Both the position numbers and the translations under genes were made by a program. From contig CAKROZ010000004.1 in the NCBI GenBank assembly GCA_934373635.1, forward strand, positions 1 to 64,000: 64,000 bases of DNA. The letters are read 5' to 3'. Origin of the DNA: an uncultured Eubacteriales bacterium (GTDB lineage: Bacteria > Bacillota > Clostridia > Oscillospirales > CAG-272). Positions 33,380-40,964 of the stretch are shown here, piece after piece. The notes beneath the pieces were generated by a model. The model saw nothing but the letters and a program-made list of their open reading frames with translations. It had not been told where the DNA came from and did no database searches. The stretch's first letter is position 1. The number at the start of each line of letters is the position of its first letter.

Positions 33380-35755
33380 TTAACCTATGGTATAGATCAG
33401 ATCGAGCGGGGCGAGGGCGGCGGCGATCTTCTCGGTCTCGGGGGCGAGCTCCTGCTTTGTCAGGGTGCGCTCGCGCGAGAGGAAGGAGAAGCGAAGCGTC
33501 AGCGTCGCGGCGCCCGCGACCTCGTAGACATCGTGCATCTTCACGTCCGAGAGCAGGGCGGGGGACGCCTCGTGCGCCGCGCGCTTCACCGCGTCGAAGT
33601 CGACGGCGGAAAGGTCGGCACGGAAGGTCATGTCGATGTCGATCGCGGGGAATTTCGACGGCTCTGCGTAGCGGATCGGCTCCGCCTTGTGCTGCGAGAA
33701 TTTCTGCGTGTTGATCTCGAAGAAGGCGAGGTTCGCTTTCTTGTCGATCGCCTCGCGGACGGTCGGATGCGGCACGGAGAGCACGCCCACGGCTTCGTCG
33801 TCGATGAGAATCTCATAGACGTTCTGCGGGTGCGCGTAGTCGGGAAGATCTTCCTCTACGCGGCGGAAGGTCGCCGACTTGTGGAGCAGGTCGCGCGCGA
33901 TCTCCGCGACGGCGTCGCGCATTCTGTAGAAGAGCGTCTCCTCGCTCTCGGTGCGGGAGAAGAGGACGGCGCCGAGCTTCTTGTACTCGTTGCAATCCCC
34001 GTTTTCCTTCTTGCCCTCGACGGTGTGCCCGATCTCGAAGAGTCCGAAGGTGTCGGCATATCCGCGGTTGTCCTTAGCGAAGGAGAGGAGCGTCGGGATC
34101 ATCGACACGCGCAGGTATTGATGATCGGGGGTCTGTGCGTTGATGATGCGGACGTTCTCGGGAGTCGCAATGCCGAGCCCGCGGTTGCGCGCGAGATCCG
34201 ACCAAATATAGGAATGTACCTCATGCATACGGTAGCTCTTCACGAGCAGATCCTTCATGCGGTCTTCGTCGGATTTTTCCTTTTCCTTGAGGATCGGGTG
34301 CAGCGCGTTCTTCGAGGTCTTGATCTCGAAGTTATCATAGCCGTAAATACGGGTAATCTCCTCGATGATGTCGGCGCGGATGGTGACGTCCTTCGTCGCA
34401 CGGAAGGAGGGGACCTTCACGGTGAACTCGCCGTTCTTCTTCGAAATCTCGAAGCCGAGACCCGTCAGGGTCTTCTCGATCTGCTCCTCCGAGATATCGA
34501 TGCCCGTGTAGCGGTCGACATACTTCTTATCGAAGGTGAGGACGATCTCGGGATAGTGGCGCACATAGCGGTCGGTGAAGGAAGAGACCACCTTCGCCTC
34601 CTTGTCATAAAGGAAGAGAAGATTCAGAAGGCGCGCCGTCGCTATCGGGCAAAGCTCGGGGTCGAGCATCTTCTCGTACCGCATCGATGCGTCGGTGCGG
34701 AGTCCGAGACGGGTCGTCGTCTTGCGCACGCTGACCCCGTCGAAGGTCGCGGACTCGAGAAGCAGGCTGTCGGTATCCTCCTCGATCTTCGAGGCATCGC
34801 CGCCCATGACACCCGCGATCGCCACGGGCTTGTCATTCGAGGTGATCATCAGCATCTTGTCGTCAATGTTGCGTTCTACGCCGTCAAGCGTGCGGAATGT
34901 AAAGTTTTGTTTGAAAGTCTGCGCTTCAATGCAGTCCACCTTGCGATTATCGAAGGCGTGCATCGGCTGCCCGAGCTCGAGCATGACGTAGTTTGTCAGG
35001 TCGGCGAGGAAGTTGATGGCGCGGGAACCGCAGTAGTAGAGGCGGATGCGCATATTGACGGGCGAGACCTTGCGGCGGATATTTTCCACCTTGATGGCAG
35101 TATAGCGATAGGCAAGCTCGGTGGCGCGCACGTCGACCTTCACGGGCGGCAGAGCGTCGAATGCCGCGAGGTCGGCGGTCGGCACGGGGAGGAGGGGTCT
35201 GCCCGTAATGGTGGCAAACTCACGCGCGATGCCGTAATGTCCCCAAAGGTCGGGACGGTTGGTCAGCGACTTGTTGTCTACCTCGAAGATGATGTCGTCA
35301 AGGTCATAGACTGTCTTCAGATCGGTGCCGAGCGGGATCTCGTCGGTGATCTCGAAGAGACCCGAATGATCGTCGCTCATACCAAGCTCGGCTTCGGAGC
35401 AGCACATACCGTAGGACTTGTAGCCCGCGACGGTGGCAACGTCGATCTTGTGTCCCGAGACGCAGCCGCCGACGGTGGCGAAGGGAACCTTCATGCCGAC
35501 GCGGACATTCGGCGCGCCGCAAACCACGTCGACAAGCTCTTTGCCCGTATTGACCTTCAGAAGATGCAGTTTTTTGGAATCGGGATGATTTTCGACCGAG
35601 GCGATCTCCGCGACGATCGCGCCGTAGGTGTCCGCGCCCTTGACGTAAATGTCCTCGACCTCGGCGGTGGAAAGGGTGAAATTGCGGATCAGCGCCTTTC
35701 TGTCAAGCCCCGAGAGGTCGACGAAATCTCCGATCCAGTTCATGGATAAAAACAT
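33380..35755 (-). CDS. pheT: phenylalanine-tRNA ligase beta subunit
   Basis: The 791-residue protein has the typical order: N-terminal NWIGDFVDLSGLD, EMAP/tRNA-binding domain (VGMKVPFATVGG), B3/4 editing domain (GRPLLPVPTADL, then ELGQPMHAFD), B5 DNA-binding-like domain and the C-terminal anticodon-binding ferredoxin fold (FPAIDIDMTFRADLSAVDF). With PheS it forms the alpha2-beta2 enzyme charging tRNA-Phe. It follows pheS after 17 nt, and a terminator lies at 33314-33348. A 794-codon antisense frame is a codon-bias artefact. Confidence 0.97.
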   Translation of the reverse strand: MFLSMNWIGDFVDLSGLDRKALIRNFTLSTAEVEDIYVKGADTYGAIVAEIASVENHPDSKKLHLLKVNTGKELVDVVCGAPNVRVGMKVPFATVGGCVSGHKIDVATVAGYKSYGMCCSEAELGMSDDHSGLFEITDEIPLGTDLKTVYDLDDIIFEVDNKSLTNRPDLWGHYGIAREFATITGRPLLPVPTADLAAFDALPPVKVDVRATELAYRYTAIKVENIRRKVSPVNMRIRLYYCGSRAINFLADLTNYVMLELGQPMHAFDNRKVDCIEAQTFKQNFTFRTLDGVERNIDDKMLMITSNDKPVAIAGVMGGDASKIEEDTDSLLLESATFDGVSVRKTTTRLGLRTDASMRYEKMLDPELCPIATARLLNLLFLYDKEAKVVSSFTDRYVRHYPEIVLTFDKKYVDRYTGIDISEEQIEKTLTGLGFEISKKNGEFTVKVPSFRATKDVTIRADIIEEITRIYGYDNFEIKTSKNALHPILKEKEKSDEDRMKDLLVKSYRMHEVHSYIWSDLARNRGLGIATPENVRIINAQTPDHQYLRVSMIPTLLSFAKDNRGYADTFGLFEIGHTVEGKKENGDCNEYKKLGAVLFSRTESEETLFYRMRDAVAEIARDLLHKSATFRRVEEDLPDYAHPQNVYEILIDDEAVGVLSVPHPTVREAIDKKANLAFFEINTQKFSQHKAEPIRYAEPSKFPAIDIDMTFRADLSAVDFDAVKRAAHEASPALLSDVKMHDVYEVAGAATLTLRFSFLSRERTLTKQELAPETEKIAAALAPLDLIYTIG

Positions 35756-35772
35756 GGTACGTTCTCCTTTCC

Positions 35773-36795
35773 TTACAGGGACTCGAATTGCGAGAGCGAC
35801 TTGAGATTGCCGCTGTTGAAATCACGGATATCCTTGACGCCGTACTTCATCATGGCGAGACGGGTCAGACCGAGACCGAAGGCAAAGCCCGTGTACTTCT
35901 CGGTATCGATGCCCCCTTCACGGAGCACGTTCGGGTGAATCATGCCACAGGGGCAAAGCTCGAGCCAGCCCGAATTCTTGCAGGACGGACACCCGGCACC
36001 CCCGCAGATGAGGCAGTTGATGTCAAGCTCGAAACCCGGCTCGGTGAACGGGAAGAACCCGGGACGGAGCCTGACCTTGATGTCCCTCTTGAACACCTCG
36101 GAGAGCATCGTCTTCATGAAATAGATGAGGTTGGAGATCGAGATGTTCTCGTCGATCATCATGCCCTCCATCTGGAAGAAGGTGTTCTCGTGGCAGGCGT
36201 CGGTCGACTCGTTGCGGAAGCAACGGCCGGGGAAGATGGCGCGCAGGGGAGCACCGTATTTTTTCATGATGGCGTTCTGCGCCGCGGAGGTCTGCGTCTT
36301 GAGAAGCTGACCGTTCTCGAGATAGTAGGTATCCTGCATGTCGCGGGCAGGGTGATGCTTCGGAATGTTCAGCGCCTCGAAGCACTCGTAGTCGTCCACA
36401 ATCTCGGCGTAATCCTCGATCGTAAAGCCCATCCCCGTGAAGACCTCCTCCACCTCGCGCGTCGCGAGCGTGATCGGGTGATAGGAGCCGAATTCCCGCT
36501 CGGCGGCGAGAGTCGGATTGTACTTTTTCGCCCGACGGATCTCGGCGTTCAGCTTCGCCGTGCGGAGCGTCTCCTTTGCCGCGGCGATCGTGTTTTCCGC
36601 CTCACATTTGAATTCGTTGATGAGCTGCCCCGCCGCCTTCTTGTCCGAGGCGTTCCGCAGATCTTGCATCAGCTCGGCGACAGAGCCCTTCTTGCCGAGG
36701 AAGCCGACGCGCACGCTTTCGAGCGTCTCTTCATCCTTCGCATCCGCGAGCGCGGCGCGAAGACGGCTTTTGAGTTCTTCGATTCTTTCCTTCAT
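35773..36795 (-). CDS. pheS: phenylalanine-tRNA ligase alpha subunit
   Basis: The 340-residue protein starts at 36795 (MKERIEELKSR). Motif 2 (GAPLRAIFPGRCFRNESTDACH) and motif 3 (TGFAFGLGLTRLAMMKYG) are intact, as is the N-terminal coiled coil. A Cys-rich insert (CLICGGAGCPSCKNSGW, then LCPCGM) is present as in a subgroup of Clostridial PheS. I find no T-box in the short leader; the promoter is at 36879-36907, and a small hairpin (GGACAGG/CCTGTCC) lies in the leader. Confidence 0.97.
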   Translation of the reverse strand: MKERIEELKSRLRAALADAKDEETLESVRVGFLGKKGSVAELMQDLRNASDKKAAGQLINEFKCEAENTIAAAKETLRTAKLNAEIRRAKKYNPTLAAEREFGSYHPITLATREVEEVFTGMGFTIEDYAEIVDDYECFEALNIPKHHPARDMQDTYYLENGQLLKTQTSAAQNAIMKKYGAPLRAIFPGRCFRNESTDACHENTFFQMEGMMIDENISISNLIYFMKTMLSEVFKRDIKVRLRPGFFPFTEPGFELDINCLICGGAGCPSCKNSGWLELCPCGMIHPNVLREGGIDTEKYTGFAFGLGLTRLAMMKYGVKDIRDFNSGNLKSLSQFESL

Positions 36796-36878
36796 ACACA
36801 AGTCCTCATTCCTTCGGACAGGGAAGCCTGTCCGTCTTTTCTTTTGCGCAAAAATAAGCAAATTCCGGATAATACACA

Positions 36879-36907
36879 ATTATACCCCACTTTTCGGGGT
36901 TTGTCAA
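36879..36907 (-). promoter_or_regulatory. promoter of pheST with palindromic spacer
   Basis: Minus-strand perfect TTGACA (36902-36907), 17 nt, perfect TATAAT (36879-36884). Within the spacer ACCCC (36884-36888) and GGGGT (36896-36900) form an inverted repeat that could be an operator. Confidence 0.8.
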
Positions 36908-36915
36908 TGCTTTAC

Positions 36916-37575
36916 TCACCGATTTTTCAAAAACGCGATTACCTTTTCCGAGAGCACGCCCGAGAGGTCGCCACCTTCGGCGAGAAGCCGCCGCGCGAGC
37001 GTCGAGGAGACGGCGCGGTATGCGTCCTCGCAGGGGATGAGCTCGGTCGTGACGCCACCGTGCGAAAAATTCCATTCCGCCTGCACCTTCTCGTAGGCGA
37101 GGTCGGTCTCGTTCCGATAGCCCTTGAGGATTTTTCCGATGCGGTGCTCCCGCATATAGTCGATGACAAGCCCGCTGCTCTCGGTGACCAACACGTTGTC
37201 AAATTCGTCGGTCGCGAGCATGAGCATCGCCATGCGCTCGGAGAGGGAAAAGGTCGGTGTTTTTTGGGGATTTACGAAAACGGTCACGAAGACCTCCTCG
37301 TATTCCTCCGTCGCACGGCGGATTACGGCGAGATGCCCGAGCGTCACGGGGTCGTAGGTGCCGGGCAGAATGACACGCTCCCGCTTTTTCTCGCGCGGAA
37401 GAGAAGACCCCGCCGCGGGAGAAAATTCCCCCGCGATCTCAAACGCCGCGGGAGAAGAGATAGCTCCCTTGCCGCCCGCCGTATCGCAGATGCCCTTTTC
37501 CTTGCCGTCAAACTTGCAGAGAACGCCGCACTCTTTTGTATCGTTTCCTTGCACCGAGAAGTCCCGCACGCTCAT
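36916..37575 (-). CDS. coaD: phosphopantetheine adenylyltransferase with N-terminal extension
   Basis: The C-terminal about 155 residues are a normal CoaD: LPGTYDPVTLGH nucleotide motif, LKGYRNETDLAYE and SSTLARRLL. It transfers AMP to 4'-phosphopantetheine in coenzyme A synthesis. The gene starts at 37575, inside the rsmD stop (ATGA) and after GGGGAGG, so it encodes about 66 extra residues with several Cys and Gly/Ala/Ser-rich text; no in-frame ATG exists nearer the core. The extension is not typical. The order uvrC-rsmD-coaD follows the common rsmD-coaD pairing. Confidence 0.93.
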   Translation of the reverse strand: MSVRDFSVQGNDTKECGVLCKFDGKEKGICDTAGGKGAISSPAAFEIAGEFSPAAGSSLPREKKRERVILPGTYDPVTLGHLAVIRRATEEYEEVFVTVFVNPQKTPTFSLSERMAMLMLATDEFDNVLVTESSGLVIDYMREHRIGKILKGYRNETDLAYEKVQAEWNFSHGGVTTELIPCEDAYRAVSSTLARRLLAEGGDLSGVLSEKVIAFLKNR

Positions 37576-38162
37576 GCGTCCACCTCCCCCTCGCCCGCCG
37601 CGTTCGCCCCGCGGAAGAGCAGGATTTCAATGCCCGTTTTCTTCCCGTAGCGCGTGGATTTCAGAATCTCGAATTTTCCCGCCTGCTCGGGGGAGAGAAG
37701 CTCTTCTCCGCATTCCGCGACGACAATCGCACCGGGGGCGAGGAGCTCTTCCTTCACCAGACGGACGAGGGCGTCGGTGCACGCCTCCATGGCATAGGGA
37801 GGGTCGAGAAACACGAGGTCGAAGGGCGCGGTCTTTCCGCCCGCCTTCCTTAAATAGTTGCGGTAGTCGCTGATGAGCGTCCGACACCTGTCCGAAAATC
37901 CCGTCGCGGCGATATTCTTTTTCACGACGGCGATCGCGTCCGCCGAGGAGTCGATGAACATCACGCTTGCCGCTCCGCGCGAAAGCGCTTCCAGCCCGAG
38001 CTGTCCGCATCCCGCGAAGAGGTCGAGCACCCGCCGCCCCTCAATATCGAACTGAATCGAAGAGAACATCGCCTCCTTGATCCGGTCGGAGGTCGGTCTT
38101 GTCGCATCTCCCTCTAAGGTGATGAGACGTTTTCCCTTGGCGGAACCCGTGATGATCCTCAT
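37572..38162 (-). CDS. rsmD: 16S rRNA (guanine966-N2)-methyltransferase
   Basis: The 196-residue protein begins MRIITGSAKGKRLITLEG and has the SAM-binding motif VLDLFAGCGQLGLEALSRGA and the catalytic FLDPPY. It methylates G966 of 16S rRNA during 30S assembly. Its start overlaps the uvrC stop by 4 nt and its stop overlaps coaD by 4 nt, so the three genes are coupled. The last 15 residues are a Gly/Ala/Glu tail. Confidence 0.96.
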   Translation of the reverse strand: MRIITGSAKGKRLITLEGDATRPTSDRIKEAMFSSIQFDIEGRRVLDLFAGCGQLGLEALSRGAASVMFIDSSADAIAVVKKNIAATGFSDRCRTLISDYRNYLRKAGGKTAPFDLVFLDPPYAMEACTDALVRLVKEELLAPGAIVVAECGEELLSPEQAGKFEILKSTRYGKKTGIEILLFRGANAAGEGEVDA

Positions 38163-39988
38163 GATTTTTTCTCCTTATGAAAATAATTATATACATTTTC
38201 TGCATCTTTTTCGGAAATTCCCTTGATCTTTGCCAGCTCTTTTACACTGCTTGTCTTTACCTTTGCGAGAGGCATCACCGAAAGAAGCAGCTTTGCCTTC
38301 GCGGGTCCGATCCCCTCGATCTTCTCGAGCGTCGAGTGCGTCAGTCCCCGCCGCTTGGACGCGCTTGACGCGCCGACGGCGAAGCGGTGCGCCTCCTCCT
38401 GTATCTTGAAGATCAGGGCGTAGACGGGCATTTCGGTCGCGATGGAGATCTCTTTTTCCCCGTCGGTCAGGGCGCGCGTCTTGTGAAAATCGTCCTTCAC
38501 CATACCGTAGGTCGGGATCTCGAGGTTCATCGCCGTGAGCACTTCCCGCACCGCGTGAACATGTGCGGCGCCGCCGTCGATCAGAAGCACGTCGGGCGTC
38601 TCGCCGAGAGATGCCGAGCCGTCCCCGATGTGGGACAGTCTGCGGGAGAGCGCCTCCCGCATGGAGGCGTAGTCGTCGGCGCCCTCAGTCGTTTTGATAC
38701 GGAAGAGACGGTAGTCGCTCTTTTTCAGTCTGCCGCTCTCGTAGACCACCATGGAGGCGGTGATGGCTTCGTTGCCGTAGTTGGAGATGTCGTATGCCTC
38801 CATGCGGCGGGGTAGCTCGGGCAGTCCGAGCAGGGTCGCAAGGCGGGCAAGACTCTTGTCCTCCCGCTCTCCTTCGAGGCGGTATTGTCTTGCCGCCTCC
38901 GCCGCGTTCTCTTCGGCAAGCTCGCACAGTCGCCGCCCGTCCCCCCGCTCGGGCGTGCGCACGGCGACGCGGTGCCCCGCGAGCAGACAGAGGTATTCGG
39001 TCAATAGGGAGAGCGCGTCCTCCGAAAGAGGAAACGCGAGCAGGACCTCCCGCGGGATCCGTCCCGAGGTCTCGTAATGCGAGGCGATGAGGGAGACCTT
39101 GCCGTCCTCCTCGGTCAGGGCGTCCGCGGAAAGAATGAATTCGTTTTTGTTGACGAGCGCACCCCCGCGCACCGAAAGAAGGGAGAGCACGCTCTCGGTG
39201 TCGGAGACAAAGAGGGCGAACACGTCGCGATCGAAATGCTCGTCCGAGACGACCTTTTGCTTTTCGCGAAGCATCTCGAGAGCGCGAAGACTGTCGCGCA
39301 GGGTGGCGGCACGCTCGTATTCCTCCGCCTCGGCGGCGCGGTACATGTCCTCTTCAATGGTCTTCGCCGTTTCGCGGATGTTGCCGTCGAGCACCGATTC
39401 CGCCCGACGCACGAGGTCGCGGTATTCCTCGGCGCTCACCCGCCCCGTGCAGGGGGCGACGCATCTGCCCATATCGCGGAGCAGGCAGGGACGATCCCGT
39501 CCGATGTCGCGGGGGAAGGACCGCTTACAGACCGCGAGGGCGAAGATCTTCGACACCGTCTCGAGTGCGGCGTGCGCGCCCGCCGAGCCCTGATAGGGAC
39601 CGTAATAGCGCGCGCGGTCGCTCTTTCTTTCGCGGGTGACGAAGAGCTTCGGATATTCTTCGTTCGTTACTTTAATATAAGGATAGGATTTCGCATCCTT
39701 CAGCTTGATGTTGTATTTCGGGGTGTGCTTTTTGATGAGGACGTTCTCGAGTGTCAGCGCCTCGATCTCGGTATGGCAGAGAATGTAGTCAAAGTCGGCG
39801 ACAAGGGACACCATCCGCTCGGTCTTCGGGGTGTGGTGATTTCCCGTAAAGTAGGAGGTCACGCGGTTTTTGAGCTTTTTCGATTTTCCGACGTAGATGA
39901 TGGCGCCGTCGCGGTTCTTCATCAGGTACACCCCGGGCGTCTCGGGCAGGGAATTGGCTTTGTCGCGCAGACGTTCAAGCGTTGTCAT
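38159..39988 (-). CDS. uvrC: excinuclease ABC subunit C
   Basis: The 609-residue protein has the N-terminal GIY-YIG nuclease (PGVYLMKNRDGAIIYVGKS), a UVR motif (TIEEDMYRAAEAEEYERAATLRDSL), the RNase-H-like 5' nuclease domain (MEAYDISNYGNEAITASMV, then LIDGGAAHVHA) and a C-terminal helix-hairpin-helix (IEGIGPAKAKLLLS). It makes both incisions in nucleotide excision repair with UvrB. The start at 39988 follows AAAGGAG; the longer frame would begin with TTG. It heads the uvrC-rsmD-coaD operon. Confidence 0.97.
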   Translation of the reverse strand: MTTLERLRDKANSLPETPGVYLMKNRDGAIIYVGKSKKLKNRVTSYFTGNHHTPKTERMVSLVADFDYILCHTEIEALTLENVLIKKHTPKYNIKLKDAKSYPYIKVTNEEYPKLFVTRERKSDRARYYGPYQGSAGAHAALETVSKIFALAVCKRSFPRDIGRDRPCLLRDMGRCVAPCTGRVSAEEYRDLVRRAESVLDGNIRETAKTIEEDMYRAAEAEEYERAATLRDSLRALEMLREKQKVVSDEHFDRDVFALFVSDTESVLSLLSVRGGALVNKNEFILSADALTEEDGKVSLIASHYETSGRIPREVLLAFPLSEDALSLLTEYLCLLAGHRVAVRTPERGDGRRLCELAEENAAEAARQYRLEGEREDKSLARLATLLGLPELPRRMEAYDISNYGNEAITASMVVYESGRLKKSDYRLFRIKTTEGADDYASMREALSRRLSHIGDGSASLGETPDVLLIDGGAAHVHAVREVLTAMNLEIPTYGMVKDDFHKTRALTDGEKEISIATEMPVYALIFKIQEEAHRFAVGASSASKRRGLTHSTLEKIEGIGPAKAKLLLSVMPLAKVKTSSVKELAKIKGISEKDAENVYNYFHKEKKS

Positions 39989-40020
39989 GGCATCTCCTTT
40001 CAAAAGCTTTGAATACGGAG

Positions 40021-40084
40021 AAACGGGGCGTCACTCGTGACGGGAACGCGTGTTTCACGTTCTCGGTAGAGTGACGCCCCGTTT
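40021..40084 (-). terminator. large hairpin between the HPr gene and uvrC
   Basis: A 15-bp stem (40021-40035 with 40070-40084, AAACGGGGCGTCACT and complement) enclosing further small stems. The site follows the HPr stop, so it probably terminates that transcript. Confidence 0.65.
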
Positions 40085-40107
40085 CCGTATGTGACACCGT
40101 TCGGGGG

Positions 40108-40374
40108 TCACATGTCGGCAAAACCGCCGTCGATCAGCGCGGCGAGTCCGTTTACCGCCTCCGCCTCATCGGTTCCGTCCGCGATCAGGGTGACAGCCGT
40201 CCCCTTTACGATGCCGAGCGAGAGAACGCCGAGCAAGCTCTTGGCATTGACGCGGCAATCTTCCTTTTCCACCCAAATCGAGCTCTTGTAGGAGTTCGCC
40301 TTCTGGACGAAGAAGGTGGCAGGTCTTGCATGCAGCCCCACGCTGTTTTGAATGCTCACACTGCGAGAAATCAT
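40108..40374 (-). CDS. ptsH: HPr family phosphocarrier protein
   Basis: The 88-residue protein has the active-site GLHARPAT with His15 and the regulatory NAKSLLGVLSLG with Ser46. Both sites make it a true Firmicutes HPr and not Crh. It accepts phosphate from enzyme I and passes it to PTS EIIA proteins; Ser46 phosphorylation by HprK would link it to CcpA. The gene is alone with its own promoter; ptsI is not in the window. Confidence 0.95.
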   Translation of the reverse strand: MISRSVSIQNSVGLHARPATFFVQKANSYKSSIWVEKEDCRVNAKSLLGVLSLGIVKGTAVTLIADGTDEAEAVNGLAALIDGGFADM

Positions 40375-40407
40375 AGTTTTCGCTCCTTAGCCGTTTTCAA
40401 TACACCA

Positions 40408-40436
40408 AGTATATCAAATTGTGAAAAAAAAATCAA
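40408..40436 (-). promoter_or_regulatory. promoter of the HPr gene
   Basis: Minus-strand TTGATT (40431-40436), 17 nt, TATACT (40408-40413). Confidence 0.7.
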
Positions 40437-40763
40437 TACTTTTTTCGAAAAAAACGAAAAAAGCGGAGATTTTTCAAAAGAAAGGGCAACTTTTTTCACT
40501 TTTCGGCAGAAAAACGGGAGCGCCGCCCCACCTTTCCGACCACCTGCATTCTCACCGCGGCAGGAAATAAGATCCTTGCCGCTTTTTCTGCGAGATAATT
40601 CCGATTCGGAATAAACATTAAAATATTATAAGTAAATGTCGAAATCGGATAAAGTATTAACAAGAGATGTACGATCCGGTACATAGATAATCGGAAAACA
40701 CACATTTTTCTGAATTCTATCATGAAAACGGGCAAACAACAGATATCAACCACTAAAAATACA

Positions 40764-40803
40764 AACAAGAGCATCGGAGCTGTTTGGCGCCGATACTCTT
40801 GTT
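40764..40803. terminator. hairpin in the gene-free stretch 40437-40938
   Basis: A 14-bp stem with one mismatch (40764-40777 with 40790-40803). On the minus strand it is followed by TTGTATTTTT, so it likely terminates the transcript arriving from 40965. The rest of this AT-rich stretch shows no gene I would support. Confidence 0.6.
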
Positions 40804-40938
40804 CGTTATTCTGTCAGAGTGTGTCTGACTGCGTTTTTTAAGCAAATAGCATTTCTGAAAAATGAAGGTGCGAAAACAAAGGCGAGAAAAAACGATCTCA
40901 TAGCTTCTGTTTTGTAAATGAAAGTTTGAAATCATTCG

Positions 40939-40964
40939 CAATTCATCATTCAGGGCTCTTGATT
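40939..40964 (-). repeat. AT-rich 3'-associated repeat, divergent copy
   Basis: After the stop at 40965 the minus strand reads CCTGAATGATGAATTGCG, matching the ATGAATGATGAAT core of the repeats at 5590 and 29017. Confidence 0.35.

Noticed and set aside
33365..35749. 794-codon plus-strand frame opposite pheT
   Set aside because: The minus strand encodes a complete PheT; the long antisense frame follows from GC-rich codon bias and contains no recognisable domain.
36796..36915. T-box leader for pheST
   Set aside because: The leader is far too short and lacks the T-box sequence; only a small hairpin is present.
40496..40774. 92-codon hydrophobic minus-strand ORF
   Set aside because: No ribosome binding site, covers a hairpin region, and the hydrophobicity is what AT-rich DNA gives by chance.
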